NCBI GenBank assembly: GCA_029850565.1
Contig: JARCRR010000004.1
Span: 1 to 15,666, forward strand
DNA from: Gallionella sp.
GTDB lineage: Bacteria > Pseudomonadota > Gammaproteobacteria > Burkholderiales > Gallionellaceae
Direction: 5' to 3'
DNA length: 15,666 nt
A program made the translations under genes and the position numbers. The notes below the pieces were generated by a model that had not been told where the DNA came from, ran no database searches, and worked only from the letters and a program-made list of their open reading frames with translations. Shown here in pieces: positions 8,197-13,734 of this stretch; position 1 is the first letter of the stretch; each line of letters opens with the position of its first letter.

Positions 8197-8212
8197 TTGG
8201 CATGCAACTTGC
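8197..8212 (+). promoter_or_regulatory. Sigma-54 (-24/-12) promoter of the pilin gene
   Basis: TTGGCATGCAACTTGC matches the RpoN consensus TGGCAC-N5-TTGC in every position but one (T for C at the end of the -24 box). The invariant GG (8199-8200) and GC (8211-8212) are separated by exactly ten bases. Transcription should start near 8224, giving a leader of about 58 nt before the pilin ATG. Major pilin genes driven by RpoN with PilS/PilR are well known in Pseudomonas and other proteobacteria, which supports the call. Confidence 0.85.
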
Positions 8213-8224
8213 GCCTAAGGAATC

Positions 8225-8252
8225 GCACACCTCGTGTGTAGCCTGAAAAGGC
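8225..8252 (+). other. Two hairpins in the pilin mRNA leader
   Basis: At the predicted 5' end of the pilin transcript, CACAC (8226-8230) and GTGTG (8234-8238) pair around CTC. Two bases later GCCT (8241-8244) and AGGC (8249-8252) pair around GAAA, a GNRA tetraloop. Both lie upstream of the ribosome binding site and leave it exposed. A plausible role is protecting an abundant mRNA from 5' degradation. The stems are short, so this is a moderate call. Confidence 0.4.
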
Positions 8253-8267
8253 ATCGTTCCATTCAAC

Positions 8268-8274
8268 AAGGAGA
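8268..8274 (+). promoter_or_regulatory. Ribosome binding site of the pilin gene
   Basis: AAGGAGA with a seven-base spacer to ATG 8282 is a strong Shine-Dalgarno, as expected for a highly expressed pilin. It fixes the start at 8282 rather than the upstream in-frame GTG 8234 or the internal ATG 8291. Confidence 0.8.
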
Positions 8275-8281
8275 CTTAATT

Positions 8282-8752
8282 ATGAAACAAATGCAAAAAG
8301 GTTTTACGTTGATCGAGTTGATGATCGTGGTCGCGATTATTGGCATTCTGGCTGCTGTAGCGATCCCTGCTTACAGCGATTATACCAAGAAAGCCAAGGC
8401 GACTGAGTTGGTGCAAGGTACTGCCGCGCTGAAGACTGCCGTTGAAATCTGTATCGCGGATGAGGCTGTGGCAATCGGCGGCACGCCGACGCTTTGTGCA
8501 GGTGGTGCAACTGGTGGTGTTCCGGCCAACGTGGACAGTCTCGCGGCGGGAACGGCGGTAAGCGGCACCAAGGTCATCAAGAGCAAATCGACCTCTGCTG
8601 CCGGTCAGATCACTGTTACTGCTACGACAGCATTGCCTGATCCGGCTAATACTGCTCAAGGCGTGACTTATATCTTGACGCCGACGGTTGGCTCTGCAGG
8701 TATCAATTGGAACACTTCGGGTACTTGTAAGGACAACAACTGGTGCAAATAA
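8282..8752 (+). CDS. pilA: Type IVa major pilin (PilA/PilE-like prepilin)
   Basis: A 156-residue prepilin. The seven-residue leader MKQMQKG ends at the prepilin peptidase site, with cleavage before Phe8; mature residue 5 is the conserved Glu (Glu12 of the precursor) needed for assembly, and a hydrophobic helix follows to about residue 29. The mature pilin has about 149 residues, normal for type IVa. Four cysteines are present: Cys149 and Cys155 should form the C-terminal disulfide loop, and Cys57 and Cys72 may form a second bond. The middle is rich in Ser, Thr, Ala and Gly and could carry O-linked glycans. The gene has its own sigma-54 promoter, a strong ribosome binding site and a strong terminator, so it can be expressed far above its neighbours. 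A minor pilin or pseudopilin is less likely given this strong expression apparatus. Confidence 0.93.
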   Translation: MKQMQKGFTLIELMIVVAIIGILAAVAIPAYSDYTKKAKATELVQGTAALKTAVEICIADEAVAIGGTPTLCAGGATGGVPANVDSLAAGTAVSGTKVIKSKSTSAAGQITVTATTALPDPANTAQGVTYILTPTVGSAGINWNTSGTCKDNNWCK

Positions 8753-8771
8753 ACGGATAAGTTGATGCCGT

Positions 8772-8804
8772 CACAAAAGCCGGGTTTCCCGGCTTTTGTG
8801 TTTT
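8772..8804 (+). terminator. Intrinsic terminator after the pilin gene
   Basis: A perfect 13-bp stem, CACAAAAGCCGGG with CCCGGCTTTTGTG around a TTT loop, followed by TTTT. It lies 19 nt after the pilin stop and 20 nt before the next start. The stem is strong but the T-run is short, so partial read-through into the downstream membrane protein is plausible and would give much lower expression than the pilin. Confidence 0.92.
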
Positions 8805-8824
8805 ATGGGGTGAGCGAGGATGTA

Positions 8825-10432
8825 ATGGTGAAAAGATCGAGTACGGTGTTTGTGCTGCTATTGCTTTGCGGCGTAGCGGCTTTGTATGGCCAGTTTCTGT
8901 GGAATCCAATCGTGTTTGATGACCTGCCGTTCTTTCTGCTGCGAGAGACGGAGCATCAGCCGATAGATGATTATCACTATTCCCTTTTTGAGGTGCGTTC
9001 ATTGCCTTACGCGACGCTGGCATGGAGCAAGGCGCTGTTCGGTCTCGACATGGTTTACTTTCGCATCGAAAACCTGTTGTTGCATGCGGCGGTTGCCATC
9101 GCCCTGTTTTTCTTTTTGTCACGACTCTTCGCTCTGTTGTTGCCTGCCCGTACCAACGAGCAGTTGACTCCAGAGGTGCTGGCGTTTTGCGCGGCGCTAC
9201 TGTTTGCCCTGCACCCTGTGGCAGTGTATGCAGCGGGATATTTGGTGCAGCGCACTATCTTGATGGCGACGCTGTTCAGTCTGCTGGCGCTGCTGTCGTA
9301 TCTGCATGGCAGCACCCGCGGCGGCCGCCCGTGGCTGTGGGCGAGTGTGCTGTTTTATTATTTGGCGGTGTTCTCAAAAGAGCACGCCATCATGCTGCCA
9401 GCTATCTTGCTGGCTTTGACTGTGTTGTTGCATGAAGACTGGCGCGCGAAACTGAATGAAAAATGGCTGGTCGGTTTGTTTTTTGTTGGCATCGCCCTGT
9501 TGGTGCTCGCTGCAAAAAAAGGCTTGTTGGGTACGGCCTATGAGATTTATGCCCCCGATATGCTGGTTGAGGCTCACAGCGATCTTAATTATCCCTTGAG
9601 TGTGTTGACACAGACATGGCTGTTTTTCAAATACATCGGGTTGTGGCTGTTCCCGAATCCAAATTGGATGTCGGTGGATATGCGCGAGCCGTTTGCTAAT
9701 TCGCTGTGGTCGGGCTACCTAGCTGCTTTTTTCGCCTTCCTTATATGGGGTGCGTCGGCGTTCTGGTTGTTGCTTAAACGTGGTCGCCTGGGGTTGCTGG
9801 GTTTTGCCTTATTGTTCCCGTGGCTGATGTTTCTGCCGGAATTGTCCACCATTCGCATCCAGGAAAGCTTTGTGTTGTATCGCAGCTATTTGTGGGCCGT
9901 GGGCGCGTGCGCAGCGTTGCCGTTGTTGCTGGGCCAGTTGGATAAACGCATGGCAGGCATTGTGGTGGGTGCCATTGCACTGGCGATGTTTCCGATCTCC
10001 ATGGATCGGCTGGCTTCGTTTTCGCATCCCCTGATATTGTGGGAGGACGCGGTGAAACTGGTGAAAGAAAAACAGGAGTTGCCGGGTGTGTATCGTATCT
10101 ATTACAACCGTGGAACAGAGTTCATCAAAATTGACGAATACGATGCCGCCATTCGAGATTTGTCCCTATCAACCAAATTGCAGCCTGATTGGCCTTTTGC
10201 GTACAATAATTTGGGTGCGGCATTACTCAAGAAGCATGAATGGGCTGAGGCAGTGACGGCATTTACCCAAGCCATCGATATTTCTGAACGCAAGCGGATG
10301 GGGCGTAGTGCGAAGCCCTATTTCGCACGAGCGATGGCGTATGAGCAGATGGGGCGTGCCGATTTGGCTCGCGGCGATTACGAACTGATCTGTAAGAATA
10401 TGAATAAAGGCTGTGAGAAACTCACCAAGTGA
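8825..10432 (+). CDS. GT-C/TMTC-like polytopic membrane protein with C-terminal TPRs, candidate pilin O-glycosyltransferase
   Basis: A 535-residue protein with about eleven membrane helices between residues 7 and 395, then three TPR-like repeats (about 423-456, 457-490, 496-529). An acidic pair, Asp32-Asp33 in IVFDD, sits just after the first helix, where GT-C glycosyltransferases keep their catalytic or metal-binding acidic residue. His130-Pro131 followed by YLVQR, and a later FSKEHA (183-188), recall the bacterial TMTC-like family of membrane proteins with TPRs. GT-C enzymes move sugars from lipid carriers to extracytoplasmic acceptors. The position right behind a pilin parallels tfpO and tfpW behind pilA in Pseudomonas aeruginosa, so pilin glycosylation is the leading idea, though unproven. 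ATG 8825 is chosen because GAGG lies at 8816-8819; no promoter of its own is seen, so expression may depend on read-through of the terminator. An assembly chaperone role is the alternative. Confidence 0.75.
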   Translation: MVKRSSTVFVLLLLCGVAALYGQFLWNPIVFDDLPFFLLRETEHQPIDDYHYSLFEVRSLPYATLAWSKALFGLDMVYFRIENLLLHAAVAIALFFFLSRLFALLLPARTNEQLTPEVLAFCAALLFALHPVAVYAAGYLVQRTILMATLFSLLALLSYLHGSTRGGRPWLWASVLFYYLAVFSKEHAIMLPAILLALTVLLHEDWRAKLNEKWLVGLFFVGIALLVLAAKKGLLGTAYEIYAPDMLVEAHSDLNYPLSVLTQTWLFFKYIGLWLFPNPNWMSVDMREPFANSLWSGYLAAFFAFLIWGASAFWLLLKRGRLGLLGFALLFPWLMFLPELSTIRIQESFVLYRSYLWAVGACAALPLLLGQLDKRMAGIVVGAIALAMFPISMDRLASFSHPLILWEDAVKLVKEKQELPGVYRIYYNRGTEFIKIDEYDAAIRDLSLSTKLQPDWPFAYNNLGAALLKKHEWAEAVTAFTQAIDISERKRMGRSAKPYFARAMAYEQMGRADLARGDYELICKNMNKGCEKLTK

Positions 10433-10481
10433 ATGAAGGAGGAGCAAGTGACATTTGGCGGAGATTCCACGGGGACCTGAT

Positions 10482-11015
10482 TTAAATCACCAGCATCTTG
10501 ATCCCGATCAGGATCAGAACTACCCCGCCGAATATCTCCGCCTTGTTCTCCAGCCAAGTGCCGCTGCGTTTGCCGATTTCGACACCTAACCAGCTAAAGA
10601 AAAAAGTGGTGATGCCGATGATGAGGCAGGCGAGATAGGCGTCGATATCCAGCAGTGTCAGGCTGAATCCCGCCGCCATGGCGTCGATGCTGGTGGCGAT
10701 GGAGAGCAGGAGCATCACTTTGTGTGTGATGGCGGCGATGTCTTCTTCGATGCCTTCATGCAGTCCCTCATAGATCATCTTGGCGCCGATCAGTGCCAGC
10801 AGGCCGAAGGCGATCCAGTGCGCATAGGCATCCACCCATCCCAGTACGCCCCGGCCACCTAGGTAGCCGATGAAGGGCATCAACGCTTGGAACGCGCCGA
10901 AGTAGAGTCCGGCTTTCAAGCCCAGTCCTTTGATGTTTCCTTTGGAGCCGAGGCCGATGGAGACGGCAAAGGCATCCATACTGAGTGCGATAGCTAATAC
11001 GATGACTTCGAACAT
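10482..11015 (-). CDS. mntP: MntP-type manganese efflux pump
   Basis: A 177-residue inner-membrane protein with about six helices, the normal length and layout of the MntP (YebN, DUF204) family that exports Mn2+. Two repeat-like motifs carry the conserved membrane aspartates: Asp14 in LSMDAFAVSIG and Asp111 in TSIDAMAAGFS, as expected for an internally duplicated transporter. It starts 32 nt after the stop of the hydrolase-ligase fusion on the same strand, so the two are probably cotranscribed. No Shine-Dalgarno is visible before the ATG (the preceding bases are C-rich), which suggests translational coupling or low expression. The yybP-ykoY manganese riboswitch found upstream of mntP in E. 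coli has no room here. The gene converges on the TPR membrane protein across a 49-nt gap with no clear terminator. Confidence 0.92.
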   Translation of the reverse strand: MFEVIVLAIALSMDAFAVSIGLGSKGNIKGLGLKAGLYFGAFQALMPFIGYLGGRGVLGWVDAYAHWIAFGLLALIGAKMIYEGLHEGIEEDIAAITHKVMLLLSIATSIDAMAAGFSLTLLDIDAYLACLIIGITTFFFSWLGVEIGKRSGTWLENKAEIFGGVVLILIGIKMLVI

Positions 11016-11047
11016 ATTGAGTGGGGGGTGCGTTGAGGTTGATTGGA

Positions 11048-13585
11048 CTAGGCTTGTGCTTCAGTATTTTCGAGGACGATGCTGTCGGGTAGTGCGCTTG
11101 GGTGTAAACGTTTCGAGCAGTATTTCATCAGTTCTTCTTCGGTCGCGGCAAGGTTGCGATGCAGGGTGACCACGGCGCGCAAGCGGGCGACGCCTTGTGC
11201 GTCTTGTTCCCGTTTGACGCGTGCCAGCGCGATGGCGGGGTGTTCATACAAGGTATCTTCGATCTGTCTGGGGAAGACACGCTGGCCATCGCGCAGCAGC
11301 ATGTTCTCTTTGCGCTCGATGATGGTGAAGAAGCCGTTCTCATCCATGCTGGCGATATCGCCGGTGGCCAGCCAGCCATCGCGCAACACGCGTGATGTGG
11401 CAGTGGCGCTGCGTGCATCGGAACCTGCATATCCCGCGAACACTTGCGGACCACGTACCCATAGTTCACCTACCTGCTCCGGTTCGAGCGAAACCCCACT
11501 ATCCAGATCGACGATCTTCGCCTCGGTGTCCGGCAGCGGCAGACCAACCACTCCGCTTTGGCGACGCCCAGCCAGCGGCATCGCCAGCACCGCGGGTGAT
11601 GCCTCAGCCACACCATAGGCTTCGACCAGACGGCCGCGTGTGATCTTTTCGAACATCTCGCGTATCTCCAGCGGCAGCGGCGCGCCGCCTACCGCGCACA
11701 CACGGATAGAGGCCAGGCCGAAACGCCGCACTCCCGGTGTGTGTGCCAGTTGCTGGATGATGGGCGGCGTGGTGGGGAAATAGGTGGGTTGCAGTTTCTT
11801 GATGGTCTTCAACAACAGCGGGATGTTGGTTTCCGGCATCAATATCAAGGTTGCGCCCAGATACACGCCGAGATGCAACAGCCCGGTCAGCCCGTAAGCC
11901 AAGGACAACGGTTGTTGCGCAAGGAAGCGTTCCGCGCCGGGGCGCGACTCGGGCAACCAGTGGCGCAGTTGCAGCGCATTCGCAGCGAGATTGCGATGCG
12001 TCAGCGGGATGGGCAGGGACGGCCCGCTGCGTCCGTAGGAATAGACGATGGCCGCCACATCATCCACCGACAAAGTCACCTCGGGCGGGAAGTTGCGCCC
12101 GCGCGCCAGCACTTGTTTGAATTTGACGTAGCGCCTGTGCAATTTGCTGTTCTGTTTGTCGTTGCGGAACCACGGCAGCCAGTGCCCGTCCTGCACGTTA
12201 TGCGTCAGCGCAAAGTTCAATTTCTCGCGCCATCCCATGTGGTCCATGCGCGAGGCGAACACCACGCGGCGCAGGCTGGCAGCACGCGTGTCGGACTGCA
12301 TGTCGGGGCATAGCTTGTCGTAGCGATCCGTGGACGTGATCAGCATCACCGCCTTGGTGTTGGCGATACGGTCGAGCAGGATTTCTTTGTCGGTATGGGC
12401 ATCGGTCAGAACAGCGACACCGCCCATCTTGAGGATGCCGTAATAGGCGATGATCCAGTTCGGCGTGTTGGGCAGCGCCAGCATCACGTGCTCACCCGGC
12501 TTGATGCGCAGTGCCAGCAAGCCGTGCGCAAAGCGGTTCGCCAATCTGTCCATCGTGCGCCAGTCCAACTTGCCGCCGAAATAATCCACGGCGGGTGTCT
12601 TGGCGAAACGCCGTGCGGTGGCTTCGAGCAGACGGGGCAGGGCGACAGTGGGTTGTTTGATGCGGTAGGGCGTGCGCGTGTCGTAGAACTTGAGCCAGGG
12701 GCGCTCGGCTTCCAACGCTTTGAGGGCGGCTCGTCTTTGTGTCTTCTTGCGCGTCTTGTGTTCTATCAACGTGAGCGGGTCTATCTGTGCTTGCAGGAAG
12801 CGTTCGATGCTGCGGTTCACCGCATCCGGTCGTTCTACCATGACCTGGTGTGCCGATACCTGGATCACCACTTCTTCCACATCGGGGATCAGCTTGGCGA
12901 CCTCCTTGTATGAAGTCTGCGAGAACAGGATGTCGCGCTGGCCGAGGATCACCATGGTCGGCGTGCGGATGTTCTTCAGATACTCGGTGCCGTCCCACAC
13001 CGCCAAGCCGTTCCTGTTCTGCAAGTACACCACATGTGCCGGAGGATAGATGCGTGCCGCGTTGAAGCCGACGTAGGGCAGGATGTTGCGTATCCTGGTC
13101 AGAATGGCGGGCGGGATGCGCAACACCATGCGCCCCGCGAGACGAAGCTTGAAGCGCGCCGCGGAAGAGATGATGACCAGCGCGCTGATGCGCTCGGCAT
13201 GCTGTTGCAAGTACATGGCAGACACGGCGCCGCCGAAGGAATGGCAGACCAGAATGAATTGCTGCGGCACTTGCAGCACGTCGAGCGCCGCTTCCATGTC
13301 CGCCACCAACTCCGGCACATCGTAACGCGCCCCATCCGCTTCGGTGGGCGCATCGGTGTAACCGTGCCCGCGCATATCAAGCGCGATCACCCGATAATCC
13401 GCCTGAAAATGCTCTAGCTGGTTCTCCCAATACGCCGCTCGTCCGCCGAAGCCGTGGATGAACACCATGGTCTGCGCGGCATCGCGCGCGCCCGTATCGA
13501 CCACGCTCATCTCCAATGGCTTGCCGCCCACCAATCGGTTGGGTAGTTTGATGGTGTAGCGGTGCAGGTCGACGTCGAATCTCAT
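11048..13585 (-). CDS. Alpha/beta hydrolase fused to a degenerate AMP-binding (acyl-CoA synthetase-like) domain
   Basis: An 845-residue soluble fusion. Residues about 1-268 are an alpha/beta hydrolase with oxyanion motif HGFGG (44-48), nucleophile Ser116 in CHSFG, Asp218 in GQRD and His246 in SAHQ, so the hydrolase half looks intact. After a basic linker (about 275-300), residues about 312-845 match the ANL superfamily of adenylating enzymes. Tyr657-Gly658-x-Ala-Glu661 (motif A5) and Thr741-Gly742-Asp743 (A7) are present, but the ATP-phosphate loop at 515-525 reads YSYGRSGPSLP instead of YTSGTTGxPKG, so its Thr/Ser residues and Lys are lost. The chain also ends before the usual catalytic Lys of motif A10. 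The ligase half may thus bind an acyl or nucleotide ligand without normal adenylation. No Shine-Dalgarno precedes the start. It probably heads a two-gene unit with mntP. The substrate is unknown. Confidence 0.85.
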   Translation of the reverse strand: MRFDVDLHRYTIKLPNRLVGGKPLEMSVVDTGARDAAQTMVFIHGFGGRAAYWENQLEHFQADYRVIALDMRGHGYTDAPTEADGARYDVPELVADMEAALDVLQVPQQFILVCHSFGGAVSAMYLQQHAERISALVIISSAARFKLRLAGRMVLRIPPAILTRIRNILPYVGFNAARIYPPAHVVYLQNRNGLAVWDGTEYLKNIRTPTMVILGQRDILFSQTSYKEVAKLIPDVEEVVIQVSAHQVMVERPDAVNRSIERFLQAQIDPLTLIEHKTRKKTQRRAALKALEAERPWLKFYDTRTPYRIKQPTVALPRLLEATARRFAKTPAVDYFGGKLDWRTMDRLANRFAHGLLALRIKPGEHVMLALPNTPNWIIAYYGILKMGGVAVLTDAHTDKEILLDRIANTKAVMLITSTDRYDKLCPDMQSDTRAASLRRVVFASRMDHMGWREKLNFALTHNVQDGHWLPWFRNDKQNSKLHRRYVKFKQVLARGRNFPPEVTLSVDDVAAIVYSYGRSGPSLPIPLTHRNLAANALQLRHWLPESRPGAERFLAQQPLSLAYGLTGLLHLGVYLGATLILMPETNIPLLLKTIKKLQPTYFPTTPPIIQQLAHTPGVRRFGLASIRVCAVGGAPLPLEIREMFEKITRGRLVEAYGVAEASPAVLAMPLAGRRQSGVVGLPLPDTEAKIVDLDSGVSLEPEQVGELWVRGPQVFAGYAGSDARSATATSRVLRDGWLATGDIASMDENGFFTIIERKENMLLRDGQRVFPRQIEDTLYEHPAIALARVKREQDAQGVARLRAVVTLHRNLAATEEELMKYCSKRLHPSALPDSIVLENTEAQA

Positions 13586-13591
13586 GGGCGC

Positions 13592-13597
13592 ATTGTA
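13592..13597 (-). promoter_or_regulatory. Possible -10 box for a leaderless hydrolase-ligase transcript
   Basis: On the minus strand TACAAT lies exactly six bases before the ATG of the hydrolase-ligase fusion. That spacing would put the transcription start on the A of the start codon. No good -35 hexamer is seen at 16-18 bases, so the call is weak, but it would explain why no Shine-Dalgarno is present. Confidence 0.25.
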
Positions 13598-13632
13598 TTC
13601 AATCCCATGAACAATTGGCGGTTTGGGGCGCG

Positions 13633-13661
13633 TTGATGAAAGACCCCCCTTCGGCTATAAT
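13633..13661 (+). promoter_or_regulatory. Sigma-70 promoter of carAB
   Basis: TTGATG (13633-13638) and a consensus TATAAT (13656-13661) are separated by the optimal 17 bases. Transcription should start near 13668, giving a leader of about 67 nt before the carA GTG. Confidence 0.82.
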
Positions 13662-13675
13662 GCGCGCCATTCCAA

Positions 13676-13710
13676 AAGCGGGACGAGCCAAGTGCTCATC
13701 CCGCTTCTTT
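13676..13710 (+). terminator. Terminator-like hairpin (candidate attenuator) in the carA leader
   Basis: AAGCGGGA (13676-13683) pairs with TCCCGCTT (13699-13706). Inside, after a C/A mismatch, GAGC pairs with GCTC around a five-base loop, and the pyrimidine-rich CTTT follows. It lies between the promoter and the carA start, so it can only act on carAB initiated at that promoter (or on a transcript coming the other way). Control of carA by transcription attenuation is known in Pseudomonas. The T-run here is interrupted, so efficiency is uncertain. Confidence 0.5.
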
Positions 13711-13722
13711 ATGTCCAGTTTC

Positions 13723-13728
13723 GAGGAG
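13723..13728 (+). promoter_or_regulatory. Ribosome binding site deciding the carA start
   Basis: GAGGAG with a six-base spacer to GTG 13735. It favours that GTG over the in-frame ATG 13711, which directly follows the leader hairpin and has no Shine-Dalgarno of its own. Confidence 0.75.
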
Positions 13729-13734
13729 CAACCC

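Noticed and set aside
8213..8275. A c-di-GMP (GEMM) riboswitch in the pilin leader, suggested by the HD-GYP and MshEN genes nearby
   Set aside because: The leader is only about 58 nt and has two small hairpins; the conserved GEMM core sequences are not present.
8282..8752. Conductive e-pilin of the Geobacter type
   Set aside because: The mature protein has about 149 residues with few aromatic residues and a C-terminal disulfide loop, unlike the short aromatic-rich Geobacter PilA.
11016..11047. yybP-ykoY manganese riboswitch before mntP
   Set aside because: Only 32 nt separate mntP from the upstream gene, too short for the aptamer, and no matching sequence is seen.
11741..12313. Open frame of 190 codons on the plus strand inside the hydrolase-ligase gene
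   Set aside because: It overlaps a well-supported gene on the other strand and encodes Gln/Arg/His-rich sequence without recognisable motifs.
11048..13585. OleB-OleC type fusion for long-chain olefin synthesis
   Set aside because: The domain order is superficially similar, but the hydrolase has a Ser nucleophile (Ser116) rather than the Asp of OleB, the ATP loop needed by OleC is lost, and no oleA or oleD is adjacent.
13711..13734. ATG 13711 as the carA start
   Set aside because: It directly abuts the leader hairpin and lacks a Shine-Dalgarno, whereas GTG 13735 has GAGGAG at ideal spacing.
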